A DNA stretch of 64,000 bases from Azorinus chamasolen (GCA_963576725.1 OY755240.1:30275932-30339931), one strand, 5' to 3'. Positions 22,655 to 34,234 are shown, counted from the stretch's first letter. Program-made: numbers and translations. The notes: generated by a model not told the origin, from the letters alone.

Positions 22655-22850
22655 TGGGATTTGTTTGGGGGGGGGGTTCTAGATCCAGGTGGGATGTTGG
22701 GTCTAGATTCAGATGGGATGTGGGGTCTAGATCAAAGGGGGGGGGGTCTAGATCCAGGTGGGATGTGGGGGTCTAGATCCAGGTGGACGTTGGGTCCAGA
22801 TCCAGGTGGGATGTGGGGTCTAGATCCAGGTTGGGTGTTGGGCCTAATTC
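22655..22850 (+). repeat. G-rich ~22-bp minisatellite
   Basis: Repeats of GGTCTAGATCCAGGTGGGAT plus TG lie in tandem, with two poly-G runs (22667-22676, 22738-22747). The + strand has many GGG tracts. A Gly-rich frame through it (22661-22915) is a repeat translation. Confidence 0.85.
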
Positions 22851-22980
22851 ATTTAAAATGCCAATCATCTTATGCTGAGCGCTACATGTATAAGGGTTAC
22901 CGGGTTCCTCCATGAATATCAAATAAAGAATTTATTACTGTGTGAATATTCATGGACCGATTTTGTATAGTTACACTGAA

Positions 22981-23218
22981 CCCTTTCCCTCATATAAACG
23001 TGTTTTCACGCATTTGAAAACAGAGTAGACTCAGATCAGACGGCCCCTATAGGAGTCGTCTGATCAGGATCTGCTCTGTTTACTAATGGAATTGGAAATA
23101 CGTGTTTCTATACTTTCTAAAGTGGCTATAATGATCCACCTTCCACATTCCGATCTGAGTCTATTCTGTCTGTGAATTTACCAAAAGTTTTCAGTCTGAA
23201 GGAAAGGGTTAACACATA
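22981..23218. mobile_element. piggyBac-like MITE, family B
   Basis: The ends CCCTTTCCCTCATATAAACG and TCTGAAGGAAAGGG are flanked by TGAA (mutated) and TTAA (23219-23222). The hairpin AACAGAGTAGACTCAGATC is complete, axis CCCCTATAGGAGTCG. Confidence 0.85.
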
Positions 23219-23288
23219 AGTGTTCGATAATTGGTTAACAAAGTTATATCATCATGAATGAGAGCATGCACTACTAGTAGTTCTAACT

Positions 23289-23865
23289 GCAGGCAACTTC
23301 TGATAACAACTAGTGATTAATGAGGCAGAATGGAGACCTCGAAGCAAAGAAATACTAGTAATAAGGCTTGCTTTGGCATTGCAACAACAATAAACTGTAG
23401 CATTTATAGGGAGCAAACAGATATGAAAATCCAACCTTATTGCCGATAATAAAGCAAGCAGCTTGCATGAACAATCCACTGTAAAAATAATGAAATATGA
23501 AACGGATTGCCAATGAAACATGAACAGACTGTCAAATATGCAGTTATAATCGGCCAGACTTAGGCGATTTTTTTATTTTCAACATACGCATTCATAAATT
23601 GCAAATACAGGCATATAGCGATCGGTCGCTCTGTCAAAATATAACATTTTAACTCGTTTTCTGATAAAGACGCCTTTGCAAACAGATTAGACTCAGACCC
23701 TGTTGCTTTACAGAACTGATTCTACAGTTAATGCCATAGGCAAACTCTTGTGTTTCGAGGAAATTTGCTTTCAATTGAGATCTGCTGAAGTTGTTTATTC
23801 AATTTGAATGGGTAATACACACCTACCATGTATTGGCTTGATCTAGTTGCCTTGCATTGTATGTT
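23289..23865. repeat. ~575-bp dispersed repeat, copy 1
   Basis: It is nearly identical to 30340-30905 in the same orientation, from TGATAACAACTAGTGATTAA to GGCTTGATCTAGTTGCCTTG. It includes a family B fragment (GCAAACAGATTAGACTCAGA). A minus-strand frame here (23252-23521) is conserved in both copies, but I recognise no domain. Element ends are not defined. Confidence 0.8.
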
Positions 23866-24015
23866 TATTGTAAAGATGCATATATATTTTGGAATAACCT
23901 GTTTTGTTGAGCTTGTCGTCTAGCTTCAGTTTTTAAAAAAAACCAACCTCAACATCAGTGTGTTCTCATGTTCACATTTTTGACTATACATGTCATGCTT
24001 TACGTGCTTTCTGTT

Positions 24016-24236
24016 CTCATTCTCTCATATAAACGTCCTTTAACGCACTTGCAAAGAGAGTAGACCAAAATCAGACGACTCTGGTCAGGGTATGCTCTGT
24101 TTGTTTTTGACATGATATACATCTGATTCTACAATTTGTGTCAAAGTAAAACATTTCCTTGAAAAGTTTACATTATAAAATTTATAAACATCCATATTGT
24201 CATTATTTCGTACACGAATAGTGAACAGGGAAAGGG
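24016..24236. mobile_element. Family B piggyBac-like MITE, eroded
   Basis: It runs from CATTCTCTCATATAAACG to AGTGAACAGGGAAAGGG. The hairpin tip has collapsed to CAGACGACTCTGGTCAGGG. The right TTAA is mutated (TTTT). Confidence 0.65.
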
Positions 24237-24244
24237 TTTTTACA

Positions 24245-25100
24245 AAAGCTACCTGCCTTAACTCTGATCTCGAAAGAAACAGACGTTTAGAAGATATACG
24301 ATGAAAGGTACAAGACGCGATTTTCTCTTTAATCTTATAAAAAACAAAATCCGATTGTTCTTACAGAGTTATGTTTACATTTCTTTGAAGAAAAACCACA
24401 CACGCACAAGAGAAGACTGTTTTGTAGAGACGTTTCGAAAGAGAGTACTAGCCATGCGTTCACTTAACAGGAACTGTTTCAATTTTATGCAACAGAAAAT
24501 TCTAGGATCGAATTATTGTGATTACATCAGTATTTTCTGTAACTCTTTGTCATTCTCTGTAACGTTTACGTGAATTGTACTTAGTGAGATCTAGATGTTC
24601 TGCTATGATTGTTGCATTTGAGATATTTATTGCAGCTTGCAATTTGTGAACTCTCGTATACGACCACTTAATAAATGAACATTGATTAGAGAAGATGGCT
24701 ACTTGATATAGAACGAAAGTGATGCAGAAAGCCCCCACAGAAGGTACATTAAGTTTAGACCTCTTGAATTGTCGTTGTAGACACGTTTAAGTGTATATGT
24801 TCAAAGAATGTTTAAACTTGTACTCCATAAATACGCCTTTCCATGCCTTTGCAAACAGAGTAGACCACCGACCGGACGGCGTGCTCTGGTTGTGTATGGA
24901 CTAATACAGATAATTAGGATTCTACAATGTCTGCCACGGTCAAACACTCACATGTGCATGTGTCATCATAAAAAAATCCAATTCATATGCATGGCATCAG
25001 TATTTCTGACATGAATATTCATAAAGTAGAAACTGTAGAATCAGATTTATATAATTCCAAAAGCAAACGGAACAGAGCCATCTCATCTGGGGCTACTGTA
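24245..25100. other. Unassigned, with MITE fragments
   Basis: A frame at 24301-24573 has basic AT-driven composition and no domain I recognise. A half pogo core (GGCTACTTGATATAGAACG) lies near 24695-24745. A family B right portion with ATACGCCTTTCCATGCC and GCAAACAGAGTAGACCACC lies at 24825-24880, and another arm with GCTACTGTATTTGCAAATGC near 25093-25110. Confidence 0.45.
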
Positions 25101-25160
25101 TTTGCAAATGCTTTAAATATATCTAAATTCAGAGATAACTGAAATTTTGGTAACTGTATA

Positions 25161-25162
25161 AT

Positions 25163-25188
<26 letters not shown>
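25161..25188. repeat. Short (AT)n microsatellite
   Basis: About 14 TA dinucleotides. Confidence 0.9.
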
Positions 25189-25189
<1 letters not shown>

Positions 25190-25193
<4 letters not shown>

Positions 25194-25845
25194 TTGCCGG
25201 TTTCACTCTGATAGCATATTAGCAGGGCCGTGAAACCCAATCTCAACCAATCTCATAGACAGCAAAATACAAGACATCATGCCATAACTTACGTAACAGT
25301 ATGATAAAACATAATGTAATGTATAAGTAATCTTTATCGTATTTATCTGAAATACTCATTCAATATATTCATACAACGGCTTACGTAAAATATCATATGT
25401 TCAAAGTCATGTTTTCGACGGTAATTAGGCAAGCATTTGGAATATCAACCATGCATACAACATAATTTGGCATATTCTTGTTGCAAAACCAAACCACGAT
25501 GTTTATGTTTGATTTGGTTTCTAGCGGTTTCTGGCAGTCAGCAAATACTAATGAGCAGAACACGGGCTGTTGATGGAAGGATAACTATTTTTTCGTCTTA
25601 GGTTTCTATTAATAACCTCTTTTCCAAACAACGTTGAAATAATAAGTGACATTTTAAGTCTGTTCTAAGCAAAGTTTGGCATGTTCTATTGGCATGTTCA
25701 ATTTGTACCAGTCTCATAAAGCTGGATTTAAAATGAAGACAGACAAGTACAAACGGCGAAATTACTATTCAAAATAGCATTCTAACCAAGATTATAACTA
25801 CCCGGTGATGGCATTGTCCTGCTGTTACATTGTACACACGTGCAA
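25190..25845. other. No gene or repeat recognised
   Basis: AT-rich sequence without ORFs of note, transposon ends or RNA genes. Confidence 0.4.
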
Positions 25846-25853
25846 AACGTTAA

Positions 25854-26046
25854 CCCTTCTAATAATAATCGCCTAATGGCTGGCATTTGTCAATAGCTTG
25901 AATCCAGATGAGATCCCGAGTAACTCTGCGTCTCAGTAGGATCCAAGCTGTTTACTAAATTGGCTAAAGTTTCTCCAAATTGCAGCCAACTGGATAACTT
26001 TTAAAAAGAAATCAGCTAACATTAAGTTTAATAGCACGAGAAGGGT
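25854..26046. mobile_element. piggyBac-like MITE, family A
   Basis: TTAA at 25850-25853 precedes CCCTTCTAATAATAATCGCC. The right end is AGCACGAGAAGGG followed by TTTG, a mutated TTAA. The hairpin GAATCCAGATGAGATCCCGAG / CTGCGTCTCAGTAGGATCC is partly decayed. Confidence 0.7.
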
Positions 26047-26155
26047 TTGAGTGCATATACCTCCTACTGCAAATCATACCATATGTGAAATACTTTTATT
26101 TATTAACCTATGTATGTGCTGTTTACAAACAACCACAACAATGACAACCATAATA

Positions 26156-26329
26156 CAGATCTCAATATAAGATGCGTAAATTAAAACATTTTCAAGAATA
26201 ACTCCTTTGTTTCTCCACCAAACCCTATACTGTGACCACTCTTTAGATTCTAAAGAGTGGTCAAATTTTAGGGTTTGGTGGAGAAATGACGATTTTAGTA
26301 TTTGAGTACGCATTTCATCTGTAGCTCTG
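26156..26329. mobile_element. Family E palindromic MITE, 6-bp duplication
   Basis: The ends are CAGATCTCAATATAAGATGC and GCATTTCATCTGTAGCTCTG, with ATAATA on both sides (26150-26155, 26330-26335). The hairpin CCCTATACTGTGACCACTCTTTAG is interrupted on the right arm (TCAAATTTTAGGG). The right duplication runs into the TAA microsatellite. Confidence 0.75.
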
Positions 26330-26590
<261 letters not shown>

Positions 26591-26689
26591 TGATAAGAAC
26601 CTTTACCTTCAAGATCAAGCGAGGATAGAAACATTCAACATATGTGCACAAAAACAAGTACAGTTACTATTATAGTGGCGATAGAAATG

Positions 26690-26695
26690 ATGACG

Positions 26696-26742
<47 letters not shown>

Positions 26743-26745
26743 GAT
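26690..26745. repeat. Second (TAA)n microsatellite
   Basis: A ~50-bp run of ATA units about 100 bp downstream of the larger array. Confidence 0.9.
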
Positions 26746-26769
26746 AATGATGATTTTGATGATGATGGC

Positions 26770-27312
26770 CAGGACGTCATTATTTCTTACACGAATATTT
26801 AACAAGGAAATGGTTAAGTATCACTTATAACAATCGGTACTGAACCTCGTCAGACTGGTAGGTATTTTACCGTTTGTAAAATGTAAAACATAAAGCCTCT
26901 CTTGACGAGGGACGCGTATACGTAGGGCATTGTCATCACTTAATAGCACGTGCTTCATGCAGTACAATACTACTTGACTTACTAAACACATAAATCGACC
27001 CACTTTATTATGTATTCCGATATAACATAAATCCATTCCCTTACCACTTGGAAGAATAAAGTTGGAATAGATTAATTTGTAACGTGATAATATTAGTTTC
27101 ATGGTCACCATACGATTGATCTTGTTTATAATAAGCACTTAAACCATTTACAACATCTACATGCTAATCAGTGATGGCAATGTTGATTAAAGATATATCA
27201 TCTACCATAACCAGATGAATTTGCATTTTTACAGTGTCGGTTTGCCTGATACAACGTGGAATAAAGTTACGTTTGTAGATATATATGGTAGAGAACATGT
27301 ATATTGTAAGAT
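26770..27312. other. No gene or repeat recognised
   Basis: A minus-strand frame at 26821-27138 (105 codons) has no recognisable domain. No splice or transposon signals were identified. Confidence 0.35.
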
Positions 27313-27318
27313 ATGCTA

Positions 27319-27511
27319 CAGAGGTCCAGATAAGATGCGTAAACTAAAACATTTTCAAGAATAACTTCTTTATTTCTCAATCAAACCCTATGCTGTGACC
27401 ACTCTTTAGAACCGCCTATTCGAGATTATTCTAAACAGTTGTTACAGCATAAGGTTTGGTGGAGAAATGACAATTTTAGTATTTGAGTACGCACCCTTAT
27501 TTTTTGCTCTG
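27319..27511. mobile_element. Family E palindromic MITE, 6-bp duplication
   Basis: The ends are CAGAGGTCCAGATAAGATGC and a right end reading GTACGCACCC ... TTGCTCTG. The flanks ATGCTA (27313-27318) and ATGATA (27512-27517) match at five of six bases. The hairpin CCCTATGCTGTGACCACTC is well preserved. Confidence 0.8.
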
Positions 27512-27666
27512 ATGATATGTTTATCATAAAATGTATATATTTTCTAAACATTTGATATGCATATAGTATAAATTCTTTGTTGGTATTTGTATTTTATATC
27601 GTTTATTGTTTTATTAATAAAGTCAGTATCGATGATGTAAAGGAGTATACATATGTAGTATAACTG

Positions 27667-27870
27667 CAGTAAAACCTCTCTATAACGGACACTAAATTGT
27701 GTTAATTAGTTGGTCTTTAGGGCAGGTGGTTGCTTAAAACAAGGTGAAAGTAAAACAGAACGCTCCTCTAGGAGCGTTCTGTTTTACTTTCTACTTGCTT
27801 TAAGTAGCCACCTGCCTTTAACACAAAATACTTAATGTAATTTAGTGGCCGTTATAGAGAGGTTTTACTG
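27667..27870. mobile_element. Pogo-like palindromic MITE, TATAACGG ends
   Basis: The ends CAGTAAAACCTCTCTATAAC and its near-exact complement are followed by TA (27871-27872). A long stem (GGCAGGTGGTTGCTTAAAAC, then AGAACGCTCC) is near perfect, axis CGCTCCTCTAGGAGCG. It is one of the most intact hairpins in the window. Confidence 0.9.
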
Positions 27871-27901
27871 TAGTTCATTTGTGTTCGATCATGACAACTA
27901 T

Positions 27902-28152
27902 GTATTGTCCTGTTTTATTAACCTGTCAAAATTTAAATAACTATACGCTTGCTGAACACGCCATATATAGCTTCGGTTGATATCGATTGTTTCCGCTAAT
28001 AAAAGCTTTCCTACTTGGCTCATTCGAGTACTTGTACATTTATTGTGAATCTCTTGAAAAACGTTTGAAACACAGGTTTACCCAAGCTAAATATACCCTG
28101 TCAGTGACGTAGGAATATTCACATTTGACAGGTCAATAAAGCAGGACAATAC
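27902..28152 (+). mobile_element. 251-bp MITE with GTATTGTCCTG ends
   Basis: Terminal inverted repeats are GTATTGTCCTGTTTTATTAA, CCTGTCAAA and its complement ...CAGGTCAATAAAGCAGGACAATAC. CTAT flanks both sides (27898-27901, 28153-28156). Two further copies lie at 48869-49123 and 49172-49422. Superfamily unknown. Confidence 0.85.
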
Positions 28153-28299
28153 CTATGTTCTATGTATGTATCTTAGGATATGTTTACAACATGTGTAACG
28201 GCTGATTTGAATGGACGGAAAAATGTAGGACGAAAAAGCTTTTAAATATAGCTGCCTCTAAGTAAGTCTTGGTCTTACTTAAAAAACAACAACAAGCTT

Positions 28300-30187
28300 A
28301 CAAAATACATCATGCATTCATGGCGGCAGCCTTATTATATTTCAAAGTTCAGTTAAATCCCTCGTTATAAGGAACCGATATCAAAATTACACAACATAAA
28401 CTTCCTACAATGTATTGGTTACCAAAACTACATAAAAACATATAAAGCGCGTTTCATTGCAAATTCTAGTTCATGTACAACTACTAAATTGTCTATACTT
28501 TTGATTTCTTGTCTAACGAAGGTAAAGGAACATGTAAAATTCTACTGTGATAAGACGTATGAACATTCTGGAATAAATCTCTTCTGGTCTATTAAGAACT
28601 CGTCAGAAGTCTTAAACAAACTTAAGAACAAAAGGTATCTTGCATCCACTGTAAGCACGTACGACTTTTCTACTCTGTACACAACTCTTCCTCATATTTT
28701 AATTAAGGATAAGCTTACTTAATCCAGAAAGTATTTGCCCGGGAAAACACATCATTCCTGGCATGTAATGCTGAAAAAGCTTTCTTTACTGACGAGCAAA
28801 TGAAATATTACACTAATTGGACGTGCTCAGAAGTTTGCGAATCACTAACCTTTCTTTTTGATAACATATTTGTACGTTATGGGAATGCTATATACCGTCA
28901 GGTTATTGGTATTCCTATGGGTACCAATTGTTCACCAATTGTTCACCACTTGTCGCAGATTTGTTTTTGTACTGCTATGAGAGAGATTTCATATTGCGTT
29001 TGAATCCTCAATCACAAGAAGATGTTATAAAAGCCTTCAATGAAACTTGTCGATATTTGGATGATATTTTTAACTTAGAAAACCCTTTCTTTGATGCTCT
29101 GATTCCTACAATTTATCCTAAAGAACTCAAATTGAATAAAGCTAACCCGTCCGACAACTATGCAGCGTATCTCGATCTAGACCTTAAAATTGATAATAGA
29201 ATGATGTCTTCAAAAATATATGACAAAAGAGATGATTTTGATTTTAATATTGTAAATTTTCCTCATCTTGACGGGGATGTTCCCCGTGGTCCATCTTACG
29301 GGGTTTATATATCTCAACTTATTCGTTTTGCTAGAGCTTGTTCATCTATTGACAATTTAACAGTCGAAATCTCATTTTAACTGAAAAACTGCTTAAGAAA
29401 GGATATAGATACCATAAACTAAGAAAAGCTTTCTCTAAATTTTACTATCGAAATCTCTCGCTTATTGGCAAGTACCAATGTAATCTCAAGGCGCTTCTGC
29501 GACACGGTGTTTCACACCCTGAATTTTATGGTGATGTGATTTACAAACTTCGTAAAATTATTGGACATACCCATTTTCTCACTCTGTTCATCAAATATGT
29601 TAAAAATTCATTAAAAAGAGATATGATCCTGTAGTACTACAACATACTGCATGCTTGGTTGTCAACCCTTTTACAGTTGGCAATCACGCTGGCCTCTTTG
29701 CATGTACGCCGACAAGAAAGGTTTAGTTCTCTATGAAGGCGACCTCTTAAACCCAGAAACGGAAGGAGAACGTCGGATATCTGTACTACTATTTCGTTTT
29801 TGTCGTACCCTTTATTACTTTTCTACAGTTACTCTGTTTGCAGCTCAATCATTGAGTACACTAGCGATAGGTGGATACAGTTTGTTTACTTAAATGTTTT
29901 CGTTATACACGCACTTTACCACTGTGTTTGCCATCGCGGTTGTTGTAGATGAGTCGGAGAGGGGATACGTTTATTTACACTTTGTCTTTTAGGGTGGGGA
30001 TGGAATAAGTGTGAGGTCGGGCGCCCATAAACCGGTTTAACCCCCCAGTGACTTTTGTCACTGACCGTTCCAAGGCGGTACTTCCATCCTCCCCCTATTG
30101 TATGTTTGTTTTGTCTTTGTGCGTCTCTTGATGTTTTTATAGTTATGTACATTTGCTGTTTCCTTGTGTTGCTGTTCGGGCGGCTGT
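28300..30187 (+). pseudogene. Penelope-like reverse transcriptase, broken copy
   Basis: Frames in order give MYWLPKLHKN and ARFIANSSSCTT (from ~28409), a segment ending ASTVSTYDFSTLYTTLPHIL, MKYYTNWTCSEVCESLTFL, then the RT signature GIPMGTNCSP. The YLDD catalytic motif lies near 29050-29065 and GDVIYKLRKIIGHTHFL near 29530. YWLPKLHK, GIPMGTNCAP and YLDD belong to a reverse transcriptase lineage I assign to Penelope-like elements; DIRS-like placement is less likely. Breaks: a stop near 28453, a frameshift near 28720, an 11-bp tandem duplication (CACCAATTGTT at ~28932) inside the GIPMGTN block, and frameshifts near 29365 and 29610. The terminal TPTRKV-stop (29708-29725) matches the minus-strand copy. 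The 3' flank resembles that copy down to ~30187, then switches abruptly to a MITE hairpin. Confidence 0.8.
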
Positions 30188-30260
30188 TTGTAACTCGGCG
30201 TCTCATCAGGATCCAAACTGTTTGTTACTGTTACTACGTTTTTGAAATAAAAATGAAGAA
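30188..30260 (-). mobile_element. Half of a family A MITE, broken at the hairpin axis
   Basis: Starting exactly at the hairpin tip (GTAACTCGGCGTCTCATC), it continues AGGATCCAAACTGTTTGTTA, CTGTTACTACG and TTTTTGAAATAAAAATGAAG. This is the reverse complement of the interior of 54082-54273. The other half is absent; the retroelement 3' flank abuts the axis. Confidence 0.75.
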
Positions 30261-30339
30261 AATCATCGTTTCATCATGATTCAAGCCGTTTGGAAATGTT
30301 CGTTTAAATAGCGGAGAGCATGAGAAAGGTCAAGGTTAA

Positions 30340-30905
30340 CTTCGGATAACAACTAGTGATTTATGAGGCAGAATGGAGACCTCGAAGCAAAGAAATACTA
30401 GTAATAAGGCTTACTTTATGGCATTGCAACAACAATAAACTGTAGCATTTATAGGGAGCAAACTGATATGAAAATCCAACCTTATTGCCGATAATAAAGC
30501 AAGCAGCTTGAATGAACAATCCACTGTAAAAATAACGAAATATGAAACGGATTGCCAATGAAACATGAGCAGACTATCAAATATGTAGTTATATTTAGGC
30601 GATTTTTTTTTATTTTTAACATACACATTCATACATTGCAAATACAGGCCTATAGCGATCGGTCGCTCTGTCAAAATAAAACATCTTAACTCCTTATCTG
30701 ATAAAGACGCCTTTGCAAACATATTAGACTCAGACGAGACTGACCCTGTTGCTTTACAGATCCGATTCTACAGTTAACGGCATAGGCAAACTCTTGTGTT
30801 TCTGGGAAATTTGCTTTCAATTGAGATATGCTGAAGTTGTTTATTCATTTTGAATGGGTAATACACAACTACCATGTACTAGTATCGGCTTGATCTAGTT
30901 GCTTT
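30340..30905. repeat. ~570-bp dispersed repeat, copy 2
   Basis: It matches 23289-23865 along its whole length with scattered substitutions and small indels (for example a longer CCATGTACTAGTATCGGC near the right end). Same orientation as copy 1. Confidence 0.8.
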
Positions 30906-31019
30906 GCATATATATTTTGAAACAAGTTCATGTTGCATTGCTATGCAATACACGAGTCCCACATCGGATTAAAAAAACTCCCCGACCCACCCACCCATGG
31001 TATTTTAATGTATTTGTAA

Positions 31020-32225
31020 TTGACATATGAAAAAGGGGGAATAACCCCAAATCAATTGATGCTAGAGTTATGGCCCTTGTGCATGACACTTTCTCTCATC
31101 ATACTTGTTCCATATGTGAAGTTATAATGAATTTGACCTACCCTTGTAGGAGATCCGGCCCGGACACAAAGCGTGACAGAGCGACAGAACATGAAAATAT
31201 AAAAAGGGGGATAACTCAAACAATATTGATGCTAGAGTTATGGACCTTGTAAAGGACACTTCCTCTCATCATGCTTGTTCCAAATGTGAAGTTTCGAATA
31301 ACTATAAATTTAACGTATAAATTCGTGAAACAGAATTCAATGCTATTCAGTATCCCTATGCTTTCAGCGGGGGATAAGGGCAATACATATATGATTTGTG
31401 TTTATCAAAGGGGTATAACTCCTAAAAGCCGCACGCCATCTGAAAAGGTAATGCATTGGAACGATGCCATAGAGATAACAAATATTCATGTTGAGTTTCA
31501 TTGAATTCTGTAGATCCCTTACAGAGATATAGCATTGGACGGAAAAAATATGTGATTTTTGAGTATCAAAGGGCAATAACTCCAAGCGATCTGGAAAAAG
31601 TAATACATGGAAACGATGCCCCAGGTATAACAAATATTCATGTTGAGTTTCATTGAATTATTTCCATCCGTTACAGAGATATGGCATCTGACGGGGGGGG
31701 GTTGTCATGTTTGCGTATAAAAGGGCAATATCTCTTAAATGCCACAAGCGATCTGAAAAAGAAATGCATGGGAATGATACCCAAGTGTAAACAAATATTC
31801 ATGTCGAGTTTCATTGAATTCTGTCAATCAGTTATAGAGATGTGACATCGGACGGAGAATAAAATTAATATGTGATTTTTGCATATAAAAGGGCAATAAC
31901 TTCTGGATGTCATACGCGATCTGAAAAAGGAATACATGGGAACTATGCCCTAGTGATAACAAATATTCATGTCTAGTTTCATTGAATTCTGTCAATCTAT
32001 TACAGAGATATGGCACCAGACGGAACAAATATTTCATTTTTGCTTAAAAAGGGCAATAACTCCTAAATGCCAAAAGCGATCTGGAAAAGTAATAGATAGG
32101 AATGATGCCCCAGTGATAACAATTATTCATGTCGAGTTACATTGAATTCTGTCAATCCATTACAGAGATATGACATCGGACGGAAACCGGACGGACAGAA
32201 GGACGGACGGACGGACAAACCCAAA
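31020..32225 (+). repeat. Bivalve-type ~160-bp tandem repeat block
   Basis: Two units carry GATGCTAGAGTTATGGCCCT and CTCTCATCATACTTGTTCC (31020-31290). Five then start with AAAGGGCAATAACTCCTAAA at about 31408, 31568, 31719, 31887 and 32045. They share AATATTCATGTCGAGTTTCA and TTACAGAGATATGGCATC. The block ends in a (GGAC)n run (32193-32215). Short frames here are repeat translations. Confidence 0.85.
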
Positions 32226-32321
32226 ACAATATCCTTCTGCCTTTGGCAGGAGATAACAAAAAGATCTAATTGTGACAGAATCCGTTACAGAATGTCCCCA
32301 AAACGAAACTGACAACTGGTA

Positions 32322-32540
32322 TTGATGAGCAAAGTATTTAAATTTACTGGCACTACACTGTTAGTTTTAGTGAGGCGTATCGAAGGGAAAATAAAAACAA
32401 AAATGGTGGTTCATGAAGAAGTAGAAACTCGTGCCGTGATTAAATTTTGCGTGAACTTAGCACATTCTCCGACGGAAATGTTTAATTTGTTACAAGTAGC
32501 GGGAGACGCACCTGAAATGAAAAACAATCAAGATGTTTAA
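32322..32540 (+). pseudogene. Possible mariner-like transposase N-terminal remnant
   Basis: The 72-residue frame ends with EVETRAVIKFCVNLAHSPTE and MFNLLQVAGD. This resembles the N-terminal helix-turn-helix (HTH_48 type) of mariner/SETMAR-like and GVQW3-like proteins, where RAVIKFCVxLGxTxTET is typical. No catalytic DDD/DDE domain follows and the frame stops at 32540. It may be a dead transposon fragment or a captured domain. The similarity is from memory and covers only ~35 residues. Confidence 0.45.
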
Positions 32541-33035
32541 GTAGCGCGCATACTACATGTAATTAAACGATACATATAAACGCGATACAAAACAAATACA
32601 TGTACGTCAATACGTACCATTTAGTTTTGTACAATATACATGTACATGTGAAATGTTGCAATATATACACGTTTTTTTTAATATACATATCAATGTTTAC
32701 AATATACATATCTCTTTTACAATATATAAAATGATTTTACGATATAAATATAACTTTTTAGAACATATATATGAACATTTATCACACAAATATACAGTTG
32801 TTGATTTTTTAATGTCTGACGCGCAATATAATACTATTGCAGTTAAAATCTTTTTATGAAGCAATCACGGAGATCATATTGTAAAGCTATAGATATTTGT
32901 TTCAACTTTAATTATAAGATTATACTTTTACTAAACTGATGCTAAGGTGTCTTACTTATAGTGGTATTTACTTATGTTAAGGGTGATTCATGCTAAGATG
33001 TCTTACTTAAGTGTCCTCTAATCGTACTGTCATAG
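32541..33035. other. AT-rich, nothing recognised
   Basis: The stretch has several ATATACATAT-type low-complexity segments (32590-32800) and a frame at 32653-32859 that reflects this composition. Confidence 0.4.
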
Positions 33036-33044
33036 ACCTGTAAC

Positions 33045-33056
33045 ACACACACACAC

Positions 33057-33124
<68 letters not shown>

Positions 33125-33165
33125 CTCTGTGTCTCTCTCTGAGTCTCTATCTCTCACACACACAT
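33045..33165. repeat. (CT)n / (CA)n microsatellite
   Basis: An ACACAC run, then CTCTCTGT and a long CT tract, then CACACACATACACA. Confidence 0.95.
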
Positions 33166-33227
33166 ACACATTTATTGAGTTTCATGATTTGTTTGCCATT
33201 ACATGTTTTTGTAAGTGGAGACTCAAT

Positions 33228-33527
33228 CAGGTGCGGATCCAGGATTTCAGATTGGAAGGGGGGGGGGGGGTTAGAAGGTTTGTTTTGTTGTAATACATGT
33301 TGAAAAAGAGCTGTGTTAAAGGCAGGTGGCTGCTTAAAGCAAGGTGAAAGTAAAACAGAACGCTCCTATGGCCACCTGCTCTAAATACCAACTAATTAAC
33401 ACGATTTAGTGGTCGTTATAGAGAGGTTTTACTGTATATAGATCTAAAATATTACTAAAAATGTTTTGGCAATTTTAAGGGGGGGGGGGGAGCGTACGCC
33501 GGCTCCGTCCCTCTAAATCCGCGCCTG
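33228..33527. mobile_element. hAT-like MITE with 5-bp duplication, copy 1
   Basis: The ends are CAGGTGCGGATCCAGGA and, complemented, CAGGCGCGGATTTAGAG. TCAAT flanks both sides (33223-33227, 33528-33532). The interior shares GGATTTCAGATT, AGCGTACGCCGGCTCCGTCC and poly-G runs with 51071-51339. A pogo-type hairpin (33310-33434) is nested inside. CAGG ends with a 5-bp duplication suggest a hAT5-type element, which is an inference. Confidence 0.8.
33310..33434. mobile_element. Nested, truncated pogo-like palindromic MITE
   Basis: GTTAAAGGCAGGTGGCTGCT, the core AAAGCAAGGTGAAAGTAAAA and the axis GAACGCTCCTATGG are followed directly by the outer right arm CCACCTGCTC. Half of the tip is deleted. The right end GTTATAGAGAGGTTTTACTG with TA is intact; the left end is missing. 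Confidence 0.8.
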
Positions 33528-33534
33528 TCAATTC

Positions 33535-33900
33535 TAATGTTGTAAGAACATGTGACTCGACCGAATTTTCTCTAATATGGAGAATATGTTTAAACTAATA
33601 TAGTATTGATCCACTAATGTAAGCCTTTGTTGTGTATCGTACATTTATGTTTTAATGAAGATCTATTAATTCTCAGTCAATATATATCTGGCAGCATTCT
33701 TTGGTCTGCTTTTAACGGAACCTTCCGTATCAGTTATCCAACCCTGTTTGACATTACCACTTTGATAAATGCAGCGTTTTTCACACCTACATATCCGACA
33801 CAGTCTAAATCGGATCACGCATGGCTGAGCGTCTGCTTACCCTGATTGATTTAGCGGTTATCGCGGCCGCGGCGTTTTGAGGACAGGATAACTCCATAAC
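33535..33900. other. No gene recognised
   Basis: A 72-codon frame (33627-33845) has no recognisable domain. A CG-rich patch, GCGGTTATCGCGGCCGCGGC, lies at ~33854-33873 just before the first 330-bp MITE. Confidence 0.35.
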
Positions 33901-33904
33901 TACA

Positions 33905-34234
33905 GAGGCCTGTTCAGGAGCGCGGGCGCTTGATGAGCGCTTGCCCGAGCAAAAGTACCACTGCTGAACGCGATCGAGCGCCCTTTCTAAACATCAAGTA
34001 AATTTTTTATCTGCGGTCGGGTTTTAGAGCATCAGTTTGCTAATTACGATTGTTTTCTTCCAGTCGGTTTCTTCTGTTACCGTGTTGGTAGCCATCTTGG
34101 AAACACAAGCGAATGTCAAAGCGATACACCTCGCGAGTAGGCTAGCTTGCGCTAGCTGGCACTAGGCGGGCGCCCTCGTTCAGAGTCCAAGCGCTCGAAG
34201 TGACATCGAGCGCCCACACTCCTGAACAGGCCTC
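33905..34234 (+). mobile_element. 330-bp GC-rich MITE, copy 1
   Basis: Terminal inverted repeats: GAGGCCTGTTCAGGAGCGCG and, complemented from the right, GAGGCCTGTTCAGGAGTGTG. The interior holds a small dyad (GCTAGCTTGCGCTAGC). A second copy of exactly the same length lies at 34605-34934 in the same orientation. No target duplication could be fixed. Confidence 0.85.

Noticed and set aside
22661..22915. Gly-rich structural protein gene
   Set aside because: The frame is a translation of a 22-bp G-rich minisatellite.
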